From: Bacteroidetes bacterium 46-16
GTDB lineage: Bacteria; Bacteroidota; Bacteroidia; Chitinophagales; Chitinophagaceae
Direction: 5' to 3'
NCBI GenBank assembly: GCA_001897835.1
Contig: MKUN01000046.1
Span: forward strand, 1 to 46,638
DNA length: 46,638 bases
The notes beneath the pieces are model-generated. The model saw nothing but the letters and a program-made list of their open reading frames with translations. It did no database searches and was not told the DNA's origin. Positions 1-7,002 of this stretch are shown piece after piece (within the stretch, counting starts at the first letter, position 1; each line of letters starts with the position of its first letter). The position numbers were made by a program, and so were the translations under genes.

Positions 1-77
1 GCGGAATTGGTAGACGCGCTAGACTCAAAATCTGGTTTTCGCAAGGGAGTGCAGGTTCGATTCCTGTTCTGGGCACA
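1..77 (+). tRNA. tRNA-Leu (CAA), 5' end cut by the window
   Basis: The sequence holds the D-arm remnant, an anticodon stem CTAGA/TCTGG around the loop CTCAAAA (anticodon CAA), a long class II variable arm, the T-arm GCAGG-TTCGATT-CCTGT and the acceptor 3' strand ending GGGCA. The first bases of the acceptor stem lie outside the window. The CCA end is not encoded: the sequence continues CAGAT. It serves as the island's attachment gene, and its 3' part is supplied by the integrated element. Confidence 0.93.
16..77 (+). repeat. attL direct repeat (island left end)
   Basis: These 62 bases in the 3' part of tRNA-Leu match 44337-44398 except at one base (T at 70, C at 44391). That base lies in the acceptor strand of the tRNA. 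This is the usual signature of a tyrosine-recombinase island integrated into a tRNA 3' end, where recombination rebuilds the tRNA. Confidence 0.93.
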
Positions 78-83
78 GATTAC

Positions 84-113
84 AGCCGGTCATTCGACCG
101 GCTCTTTTTTTTT
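84..113 (+). terminator. Rho-independent terminator after tRNA-Leu
   Basis: AGCCGGT (84-90) pairs with ACCGGCT (97-103), and C91-G96 extends the stem. It is followed by a T-tract from 105 to 113. It ends the tRNA-Leu transcript and lies on the element side of the junction, so the island brings its own terminator for the host tRNA. The host's original terminator is displaced to 44398-44447. Confidence 0.85.
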
Positions 114-133
114 GGTACAACATAGGTACAACA
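114..133 (+). repeat. Left integrase arm-type site
   Basis: GGTACAACATAGGTACAACA consists of two GGTACAAC units. The identical 20-mer occurs at 44220-44239 in the same orientation, just inside the other end. An inverted single unit, GTTGTACC, is at 180-187. A repeated motif close to both att cores is what arm-binding sites of tyrosine integrases look like. The function is inferred. Confidence 0.7.
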
Positions 134-238
134 TTTTACTTTTTACGAAAAGTATATAAGCACTTATAAAGGCTTAAGAGTTGTACCCTCGTTTCTTGTT
201 ATGTCAGTCTTGAAAGTACTAGCCGGGCTATATATCAT

Positions 239-246
239 TATATTTG
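239..246 (+). promoter_or_regulatory. Bacteroidota-type -7 element for the ABC-3C operon
   Basis: TATATTTG fits the Bacteroidota -7 consensus TAnnTTTG and lies 21 bases before the ATG at 268. No convincing -33 TTTG/TTG at the usual spacing was found, so the call rests on the -7 box and its position. Confidence 0.5.
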
Positions 247-267
247 CTATCAAAGTGCTAGGCGTTA

Positions 268-1431
268 ATGTCATCAATTTTTTGCGCAAATGAACCAACT
301 CTTGGGTACCTATATCAAATTAGATATGGCCTTAAACTGTTGCTTCAAGAGCAAGATGAAAATGCTACCCTTCTTATCGAGACCATTGATGATATAAGTA
401 TCACATCATCAATGGGAACAGATGTGTATCAGACAAAGTTTCATTTAAATAATCCGCCTAATATAACCAACGCAAGTACTGACTTTTGGAAAACCATAAG
501 GGTGTGGAGTGAAATGGTCTCTACAGGCCAGATCAACCCTGATACTTCCGTCTTTACATTAGTAACAACTGCCGCTGCGTCTACCGGAAGTATCCTTGCC
601 AAATTGTCTTTTAACGTAGGAAATGAGCGTGATGTTTCCGGAATAATCGTTGATATGATCGAGGTTGCAGACACTTCTAGTAACCAAACTAATCAGGCAG
701 CTTATACAGCTTTTAAAGCTTTAACTGAAGAACAGCAAACTAAGTTAGTCAAGAGGATCATTGTCCTGGATTCTTCGCAAAATATAAATGAAGCTAAAGA
801 CGCCATACTTACGATTTTACGTGTGACATGTAAAAACTACGAGTCTCTGTTTGAGAGAGTTGAAGGCTGGTTCATTAACCAAGTCATTTTGCAATTGCAA
901 AACCAAAGGCAAGGGATTTCATTTAGGGAATTGCAACAAATTATTTGGGATGTTATTGATAGCTTAAAATCTGATAACCTCCCAGCCGATTTTCTAAGTT
1001 CTATTGTAGGCGATGAAACCCAACTCTCGGCATACCGCAATATGCCGTTCGTAAAGCAGCTCCAGATAATCGGTGCGCAACCACAAACGATCAACCATGC
1101 GATCAGCGATTATCATCGGGCATTTAGTCAAGCATCAAAATGGCTGCGAGAAGGGCTCATTTCTCCAAACGACCAAATGGAATATCATGCTAAACTTCAT
1201 GACGATTGGTCTAGAAAGTATTCAGCTCTTTGTGGAATTGTAGATGGCGAAGAAGAAAATCTTTCTGCCGAACGCGGCCACAACTTTTACAAAAATTTTT
1301 ACGTCGCTCAATATCCGCCGATTCATATAAAAGAAAGATTCAAAGAAGTGTATATGGTTATAGGTAGCTGTCAGATGCTGTCAGATAGTAAAAAAATCGG
1401 TTGGCACCCTAAATACGAAACGCTAATATGA
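268..1431 (+). CDS. ABC-three-component system effector: Cap4/DUF4297-like nuclease with ABC-3C C-terminal domain
   Basis: This 387-residue protein opens a three-gene operon. Near the N-terminus are E38, D41-D42 and a QTK at 55-57, spaced like the E/D...QxK core of the PD-(D/E)xK nuclease fold in Cap4/DUF4297 effectors. The C-terminal 100 residues (about 290-387), with a late GSCQMLSD...GWHP pattern, resemble the conserved C-terminal domain of ABC-3C proteins. That domain is thought to couple the effector to its partner ATPase. Its stop overlaps the next start (ATGA at 1428-1431), which implies translational coupling. In known ABC-3C loci the first gene carries the variable effector. The predicted role is DNA cleavage during anti-phage or anti-plasmid defence. 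The nuclease assignment is by motif only. The operon sits directly inside the island's left end, a common place for defence cargo. Confidence 0.72.
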   Translation: MSSIFCANEPTLGYLYQIRYGLKLLLQEQDENATLLIETIDDISITSSMGTDVYQTKFHLNNPPNITNASTDFWKTIRVWSEMVSTGQINPDTSVFTLVTTAAASTGSILAKLSFNVGNERDVSGIIVDMIEVADTSSNQTNQAAYTAFKALTEEQQTKLVKRIIVLDSSQNINEAKDAILTILRVTCKNYESLFERVEGWFINQVILQLQNQRQGISFRELQQIIWDVIDSLKSDNLPADFLSSIVGDETQLSAYRNMPFVKQLQIIGAQPQTINHAISDYHRAFSQASKWLREGLISPNDQMEYHAKLHDDWSRKYSALCGIVDGEEENLSAERGHNFYKNFYVAQYPPIHIKERFKEVYMVIGSCQMLSDSKKIGWHPKYETLI

Positions 1432-1919
1432 TCTTGCAAGCTTGGACCGATAGGCCGATCATCACTGGCAACCTTTTTAATCCCGCATTCACTTGTGAGG
1501 TGTTAAGGGAATGTATTAAAGGTTACATGTCTGAAACGTCACAAAACTTTCCTTTTGCGCTATCCATTTTAGTTCTTCCGTTTGTTTTACCTGAACGCTA
1601 CAGGATAACTTTACCACGAACGAAGGCAACAACAATGCATTCATGGCTGAATAATAATGAACACCTTAAAGTAGAGTTAGATAAGCATGTAAAAGGCCTT
1701 ATACGTTTTTCAAAAGAGGCAATCATGTTTGGAGTCATCCACGATGTTCTTCGGATAGATGATCAAGGAAACATTGAAGCACTCGGAAAAAAAACGAAAG
1801 CATCTCTAGCCAGTGACGATGCTAACGACTGTCTCAGCAAGGCACTTATTTGGGGGAAAGTGTTGTCAAGAGCTGGGGATTCATTCACTATCTATTCGCT
1901 ACTAGGTATAAAACCATAG
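1428..1919 (+). CDS. ABC-three-component system middle component
   Basis: This 163-residue protein lies between the nuclease-type effector and the DUF3732 ATPase. It overlaps the former by 4 bases and is separated from the latter by 10. Its size and pattern fit the ABC-3C middle-component families: an N-terminal stretch with NPAF and a C-terminal helical half that includes KASLASDDAN and IWGKVLSRAG. These small alpha-helical proteins are thought to bridge the ATPase and effector. No catalytic residues or membrane segments are visible. The family call relies strongly on gene order, since such proteins are poorly conserved. Confidence 0.72.
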   Translation: MILQAWTDRPIITGNLFNPAFTCEVLRECIKGYMSETSQNFPFALSILVLPFVLPERYRITLPRTKATTMHSWLNNNEHLKVELDKHVKGLIRFSKEAIMFGVIHDVLRIDDQGNIEALGKKTKASLASDDANDCLSKALIWGKVLSRAGDSFTIYSLLGIKP

Positions 1920-1929
1920 AAAGTTTGTT

Positions 1930-3864
1930 ATGCAGATACACAGTATAATACTCTATAATAAAGCAGGGCAGAAACGTGTTTTACCTTTTGAGCTAGGGAA
2001 GGTAAATATCATCACAGGTGAATCCAAAACTGGGAAAACAGCAATAATTGATATAGTAAATTACTGCCTTGGCAGTGATGATTGTAAAATTTCAGACGGA
2101 GTTATACGTGACACTGTCGAATGGTTCAGTGTTTTATTCCAACTCGATTCTGAGCAGCTATTTGTAGCTAGGCAAAATCCCAATAGTTTAGGGCAAGCAT
2201 CGACGTCTCACATTTATCTTGCCAATGCTGACACAGTTGAACCGCCAGAATTATCACAAATAGCAAATAATTCTGATATTGAAACATTAAAGGATTATTT
2301 AACTAGGAAAATGCGGATTAGTGAGTTCACTAATACACCTGAATCAGGAACCAGAGATCCTCTCGCGGTTAATTTTAAACATAGTCGATTCTATTCTTTT
2401 CAGCCGCAAGATCTAATTGATCAACGCGAGTTTTTGTTTTACAACCAGGCTGACAACTACACGGCCCAGTCTATGAAGGACACATTGCCTTATTTTCTCG
2501 GTGCAGTACCGGAAGATGCAGTTCGTATTGAAAGAGAGATAAGTGCACTCAAGCGCGAACAAAATCGCCTAGTAAAGCAATTGAAGGAAAATCAGCGATT
2601 GGTGGAGGAAGGTAGTTCAAGAATTTTTGCATTAGTTGACGAAGCTAAAGCACTAAACTTGATAGCTGTTGATGCTCCAGTAACAAGCACTGAGGCAGCA
2701 TTGGCTATATTAAATGAGGTTGTAAAACTTGATTTCGAGGCTGAATATCAAGAAGGCGAAAATGAAAACCTTAAAAAACTCATTGATGAAAAAAATGCAC
2801 TTGGGAAGGAACTAGCATCAATAAAAGATGAAATAAAAGCAGTGCAGTCATTTATCGACAGCACTAATAACTATTCCAGTGAGGCATCTCAACAAGTAGC
2901 TCGCCTTCAAAGCGTCGGATTATTTAGCGAAACAGAGGCAAGCCATGACTCATGCCCGTTATGCAACAGCCAATTAACGCAACAGATACCATCCATCACG
3001 GCAATCAACCAATCTCTTTCAGAGTTGTCAGCTAACTTGACAACAACTACTACGGAAAGCCCGAGATTAAACAAATTTACCGATGATCTTCTTGTTCAGC
3101 GCGATCGTATCAAAGAACAAATGGAAACAAGACAGGCTAGTATCCAAGCAATTTATCGGGAGCAGGATGATGCGAATAGGCTGCGCAATGTCAATATTAG
3201 AAGAGGGAAGACTATAGGGCGTATATCGCTCTTTCTGGAAAGTTTTGAAATTGTTGAGGCTGACAACTCATTAGCATTGAGGGTTGAATTTCTGGAAGAC
3301 CAAATTAAAGGTCTGGAATCCCAAATAAGCGCAGATGAAAGGGATGCCAGGATAAGTGCAATCTTAAACCATATTAACACCCAAATGACCACTTGGGGCC
3401 CTGAGCTAGACTTAGAGTATAAGGATGCTCCGTTAAGATTTGACATTAAAAAGCTAACTATTTTTATTGATCGAATTACGCGTTCTGTGCCATTGAATCA
3501 GGCAGGCAGCGGAGCAAATTGGGTCGCATTTCATCTTCTCATTCATTTTGCATTACACAAACATTTCGTGTTGGCAGGGCGACCTGTACCGCATTTCTTA
3601 ATTCTTGACCAGCCTTCGCAAGCATATTACCCACCAGCTAGGGACAATGAGTATCAAGGCACAATACCTGAAAGTTCAGATGAAAGAGCTGTAAGGCAGA
3701 TGTACGAGTTTATCTTTAAGGTGACCAATGAACTATCGCCAAACTTTCAAGTGATCATAACAGATCATGCAAAGTTGAGAGAACAGTATTTCCAAGATGC
3801 TATTCTTGAAGAATGGCGTAATGGAGAAAAACTAATACCTAATGGGTGGATAAATCAATCGTAA
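1930..3864 (+). CDS. DUF3732 Rad50/RecN-like ABC ATPase of the ABC-3C system
   Basis: This 644-residue protein has an SMC/Rad50-like layout. The Walker A motif is GESKTGKT (30-37). A long coiled-coil-rich middle (about 190-470) contains a CPLC zinc-hook-like motif (C342, C345). A signature-like GSGANW lies near 525, Walker B is LILDQPSQ (D560) and the H-loop is IITDH (H613). The residue after the Walker B aspartate is Q561, where most ABC ATPases have glutamate; LDQPS is a recurring feature of DUF3732. The protein probably senses foreign DNA or altered nucleoprotein and gates the upstream nuclease. It is the last gene of the operon. Full length and intact motifs indicate a functional system. 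Confidence 0.88.
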   Translation: MQIHSIILYNKAGQKRVLPFELGKVNIITGESKTGKTAIIDIVNYCLGSDDCKISDGVIRDTVEWFSVLFQLDSEQLFVARQNPNSLGQASTSHIYLANADTVEPPELSQIANNSDIETLKDYLTRKMRISEFTNTPESGTRDPLAVNFKHSRFYSFQPQDLIDQREFLFYNQADNYTAQSMKDTLPYFLGAVPEDAVRIEREISALKREQNRLVKQLKENQRLVEEGSSRIFALVDEAKALNLIAVDAPVTSTEAALAILNEVVKLDFEAEYQEGENENLKKLIDEKNALGKELASIKDEIKAVQSFIDSTNNYSSEASQQVARLQSVGLFSETEASHDSCPLCNSQLTQQIPSITAINQSLSELSANLTTTTTESPRLNKFTDDLLVQRDRIKEQMETRQASIQAIYREQDDANRLRNVNIRRGKTIGRISLFLESFEIVEADNSLALRVEFLEDQIKGLESQISADERDARISAILNHINTQMTTWGPELDLEYKDAPLRFDIKKLTIFIDRITRSVPLNQAGSGANWVAFHLLIHFALHKHFVLAGRPVPHFLILDQPSQAYYPPARDNEYQGTIPESSDERAVRQMYEFIFKVTNELSPNFQVIITDHAKLREQYFQDAILEEWRNGEKLIPNGWINQS

Positions 3865-3898
3865 GCCGAGTAATATACGTCCGAAATAATGCTAGTGC

Positions 3899-4147
3899 TT
3901 ATTTGATATTGAGCCTATCTGGATGCGGGTAGCGTATTAAATCCTTTAGCTCATCGCCAGTCAGTTTGTAGTAGACAGTAGTATCATTGCCGTTTATCTG
4001 GAATTCGCGACGTTGATCAAGGAATAACTGTTTTTTACGTAGCTCTTCCTTGTCCTCAAAGAGGTGCTTAACGAAGCAGCCAACTGGCAAAACTATAAAA
4101 ACAGCAGTTGCGACCAAATTCACGACATGATTTCTTTTCATTTTCAC
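3899..4147 (-). CDS. Small membrane-anchored protein, unrecognised
   Basis: An 82-residue protein that I do not recognise. A basic N-terminus (MKMKRNH) is followed by one hydrophobic segment (about 9-28) and a charged C-terminal domain, consistent with a single-pass membrane protein or an uncleaved signal anchor. It is convergent with the ABC-3C operon and shares no visible regulation with it. The start ATG at 4147 is preceded by GAGGTG on the minus strand, a fair Shine-Dalgarno site. Confidence 0.55.
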   Translation of the reverse strand: MKMKRNHVVNLVATAVFIVLPVGCFVKHLFEDKEELRKKQLFLDQRREFQINGNDTTVYYKLTGDELKDLIRYPHPDRLNIK

Positions 4148-4249
4148 CTCTGCTCAACTCTACCAATCTTTTCATAATAGGTCAATGATTTTATAAATTG
4201 ATTTGCCAAAAGTTCGCGAAATTTAATAAGGTATTAAACGCGTTCAATT

Positions 4250-4948
4250 TTGAAAAATCAATCGGTTAAATGCAAGAACTGCGGTAATAAATCCAAGGGT
4301 AAATATTGTATTAGCTGTGGGCAGCGTACAGACACTAAGCGCCTCAATGCTATAGAAATAATAACTGAATTTTGGAAGCTTTTCACCAATGTCGAACACA
4401 GTTTCGTTAAAACACTCGTGGGTATGTATAGAACTCCTGGTCGTGTAATGGGCGAATATTTAGGGGGGAGGAGAAAGAGATACCAAAATCCAATTACATA
4501 CTTTGCGGTAGGAATACTTTTATATTCAATTTTAGGCTCGCATGCGAAAGAGAACGGCTATTATGTTGGAACACTATTAGAATACAACCAGTATTATTTA
4601 TATGCTATCCTTATTGTTGTCACGATCATCGGCTATGCATTCGCAGGTTATCCCAAACATCATTTTGTTGAGGTACTTGTTATATTGGCCTATGTCTATG
4701 GAACTGTCTTACTCACAATCAATCCTGCATTACTATACATTCAACTTCCACTTTTATTTTTACGCGACAGAATGGATTCACGTCTTTTTACCATCATTTG
4801 GGATATTCCGGTAATACTGTATGTAATCTACGCCTTTCGATCATTTTTTATATTTCAAAAGATGTCGCAGACCAGATTAGCTCTTACAGTTTCAGCAGCT
4901 ATTGCTGTATATTTAGTTTTCATGTTCTTTTTTGTTAAGGCGGCATAA
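4250..4948 (+). CDS. DUF3667-type zinc-ribbon membrane protein
   Basis: A 232-residue protein with an N-terminal zinc ribbon, CKNC (8-11) and CISC (20-23). An amphipathic region with TPGRVMGEYLGGRRKRYQNP follows, the hallmark of Bacteroidota DUF3667 proteins, and then four or so transmembrane segments (about 86-230). The function of this family is unknown. The start codon is TTG at 4250; no in-frame ATG gives the full zinc ribbon. It stands alone between a minus-strand small gene and the P4-type integrase. Confidence 0.72.
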   Translation: MKNQSVKCKNCGNKSKGKYCISCGQRTDTKRLNAIEIITEFWKLFTNVEHSFVKTLVGMYRTPGRVMGEYLGGRRKRYQNPITYFAVGILLYSILGSHAKENGYYVGTLLEYNQYYLYAILIVVTIIGYAFAGYPKHHFVEVLVILAYVYGTVLLTINPALLYIQLPLLFLRDRMDSRLFTIIWDIPVILYVIYAFRSFFIFQKMSQTRLALTVSAAIAVYLVFMFFFVKAA

Positions 4949-5045
4949 GTCACTGATGCTTGATTAAGATATCCTATAATTTGGATAATAACGTGGAAAA
5001 GATAAGCTGCTCAAAAGCACAAAGCCTCCGAGCATTATATTCAAA

Positions 5046-6236
5046 CTAATCTTGCATATAGCGGATCATATTTATGGTTGCCTCACTCACAGCTTTGCTA
5101 ACCGGCGCTGTATTAAGGCGTGCATAAATCTGTGTTGACGCAAGGCTCTTGTGATTGAGTGCGCTGGCGATGATCGGTAAACTGGAATTATTGATGGCCA
5201 TGTAACTCCCCAATGTTCTGCGCAAATCATGTATCCATAAATCCTTTACCTCCATACGCTCTTTAATCCGTGCATAGGCACGCTTGGGGTCCACCAAATG
5301 ACCTTTCTTTCCCCGCCCAGGAAACACATAGTCTATCTCAGGAGTAAGGTCTTTTTGCGCCTGCAATCGCCGCTTGAGAATTTCTATCGCCTGATCGGAT
5401 AAGCAATAGATGTTGACATCATTATTCTTACTCTCACTTGCAGACAAACGCCAATGCCCCAACTCAAAATCTATCTGCGAAAACCGCATTGCCAGCATGG
5501 TTGATTTTCTCGCACCGATAAATAACGACAGTAAAAAGAAATCTTGGTAGAGCTGCTCTTCTTCCTTCAAAGCCTGCAAAAATTTACCAAGCTCATGCGG
5601 ACGCAGAAAACGATCACGACTTTCACCTTTAAAACGCTTGATACCCAAGGTCGGATTGACTCCTGTAAAATAACCCTCCCGAATGCCAAAATTAAATGTG
5701 GCACTGACGATGTTCATGACTTTATTTGCCTGCTGTTTGCCACGGGCAAGGCCTTGCTCTATAAAGATTTGCTTGATCACAGTCCTGGTAATTTCACTCA
5801 ACCGCAGATGGCCTATTTTCGGCAGCGTATGAAATTTTATGGTCGCCCGGCTTTCTTCCGGACGCTTAGTATTCACTAACGCATGCTCATTATAATAGCG
5901 CTCATAAAGCTCGCTGAATGTCAGCTCTTGTCGTTCCGCCACTTTGCTTTCATGAGGATTGACTCCTGCAATCAACTCACTGTTATATGTAATTGCAGCC
6001 TTTCTTGCCTGATCAACCGTCATGTCGGAGCTGCGGCCAAGTTTAAGCCTTTTCAACTTGCCACGGATTCTGCGGAAAAACATAAATGTCTTTACTCCGC
6101 TGGGATTCACCCTGATAATAAGACCAGGGGTGACGGTATCTCTGACTTCATACAGAAACGGCTGAAGGGGGAGGCTTTGTATCGAAGCCTGGTTAAACCG
6201 AATTTCTTTGATCATGTAATCCTCTCTTGGTAACAA
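5046..6236 (-). CDS. P4-type tyrosine recombinase/integrase (DUF4102 family)
   Basis: This 396-residue integrase has an N-terminal DUF4102 arm-binding domain (about 8-95, with GLIIRVNPSGVKTF), a SAM-like core-binding domain (about 105-190) and a complete catalytic domain: R243 (GARKS), H336-x-x-R339 (HDLRR), H362 (NHKS) and nucleophile Y371 (QIYAR). The start may be the ATG for residue 8 at about 6215. It reads away from a tRNA-Val(GAC) 3' half at 6364-6408, its likely attachment core. This type is commonest in proteobacterial islands and differs from the Bacteroidota integrase at 42978-44177. It is a second, apparently intact integration module inside the island. Whether it is still used is unknown. 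Confidence 0.93.
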   Translation of the reverse strand: MLPREDYMIKEIRFNQASIQSLPLQPFLYEVRDTVTPGLIIRVNPSGVKTFMFFRRIRGKLKRLKLGRSSDMTVDQARKAAITYNSELIAGVNPHESKVAERQELTFSELYERYYNEHALVNTKRPEESRATIKFHTLPKIGHLRLSEITRTVIKQIFIEQGLARGKQQANKVMNIVSATFNFGIREGYFTGVNPTLGIKRFKGESRDRFLRPHELGKFLQALKEEEQLYQDFFLLSLFIGARKSTMLAMRFSQIDFELGHWRLSASESKNNDVNIYCLSDQAIEILKRRLQAQKDLTPEIDYVFPGRGKKGHLVDPKRAYARIKERMEVKDLWIHDLRRTLGSYMAINNSSLPIIASALNHKSLASTQIYARLNTAPVSKAVSEATINMIRYMQD

Positions 6237-6239
6237 TCG

Positions 6240-6475
6240 GGTAACTTGTCACGTCAACAGCCCTCAATTGCCCTCAAGAGTATTTTACAAAAATGCAGGT
6301 AAGTTGTTGTTTTGAAATGTAAATATCAATGTCTGACAATAGCCATCAATATTCATAATTCGATTGACATGGGAGAGGTCACAGGTTCAATCCCTGTTAC
6401 GCCCACCAATTTTTTCAACAACTTAGCATTGCATTAATACGTAAAGCCTGGCTTGTGGTAACTTGCTGGTAACTT
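6240..6475. repeat. GGTAACTT arm-like repeats flanking a tRNA-Val core
   Basis: GGTAACTTG occurs at 6240-6248 and 6457-6465, and GGTAACTT at 6468-6475, all in the same orientation. They lie on both sides of the tRNA-Val half at 6364-6408. Repeats on both sides of a core suggest an attP-like arrangement rather than one product end. This parallels the GGTACAAC units of the outer integrase. The 6237-6632 gap holds no gene beyond this. Confidence 0.6.
6364..6408 (+). other. tRNA-Val(GAC) 3' half, putative attachment core of the P4-type integrase
   Basis: The sequence starts at the anticodon loop TTGACAT (anticodon GAC) and continues through GGGAG, a variable loop, the T-arm ACAGG-TTCAATC-CCTGT and the acceptor strand TACGCCC, ending ACCA. 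The D-arm, the 5' acceptor strand and the 5' side of the anticodon stem are absent, so it is not a functional tRNA. It encodes CCA, unlike the tRNA-Leu in this window, which hints at a different donor genome. No second copy was found in the window. Confidence 0.82.
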
Positions 6476-6632
6476 CTGCCGTAACAGCCACGATTTTATC
6501 TGTTTTTTAGGTTGTTTGCAATGGAGGACCGCAGCGTTCGATCTGATCGCTTAGCAGTAATACACGGTTTCCATTTTTATGCTTTGGACGCCGTCATTGG
6601 ATAGTCTTTGATTAAGTGCTATTTTTGCCCTT

Positions 6633-6944
6633 GTGAAATGGACAACCGCCATATTTGCGATTTATCTGCTGCTGCTGAGCCTTGTGCCATGCGCAGATAA
6701 CGATATGTGCGAAAACGGCACGGTGACAAATTCGGAGCAAGCGCCTTCGGATGATAAAGAACGCGATACCTGCACGCCGTTTTGTATCTGTTCCTGCTGC
6801 CACAATATCATTTCTATCCCGTCTATTCCACGCATCGAACCTTTGCCAATCGTCACGCATATGCCCAAACCTGAAACCGGTTACGTGGCTAATGCCATTA
6901 AGGACATGACGATAGAGTTCTTCCAGCCGCCACGGCTCGGTTAA
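6633..6944 (+). CDS. DUF6660-type small secreted Cys-rich protein
   Basis: A 103-residue protein with a signal peptide (about 1-20, LLLLSLVPC) and a cysteine-rich middle (CTPFCICSCC, about 47-56), then IPRIEPLP and a C-terminal FFQPPRLG. This matches the DUF6660 family found just upstream of TonB receptors in Bacteroidota metal-resistance clusters. Cysteines in the periplasmic part suggest metal binding, which is inference. The start codon is GTG at 6633. It is followed by a hairpin-T tract before the receptor gene, so the receptor may be only partly co-transcribed. Confidence 0.7.
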   Translation: MKWTTAIFAIYLLLLSLVPCADNDMCENGTVTNSEQAPSDDKERDTCTPFCICSCCHNIISIPSIPRIEPLPIVTHMPKPETGYVANAIKDMTIEFFQPPRLG

Positions 6945-6951
6945 TGCTTTC

Positions 6952-6976
6952 GCATAGCCATAGCTATGCTTTTTTT
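6952..6976 (+). terminator. Hairpin terminator or attenuator between DUF6660 and the TonB receptor
   Basis: GCATAGC (6952-6958), loop CATA, GCTATGC (6963-6969), then seven T. It lies 27 bases before the receptor ATG, so it may reduce read-through into the receptor. Confidence 0.75.
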
Positions 6977-7002
6977 ATTCACGAGCATTAACTAAAATTT
7001 CG

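Noticed and set aside
6364-6408. A functional tRNA-Val gene
   Set aside because: Only the half from the anticodon loop onwards is present. The 5' acceptor strand, D-arm and 5' anticodon stem are missing.
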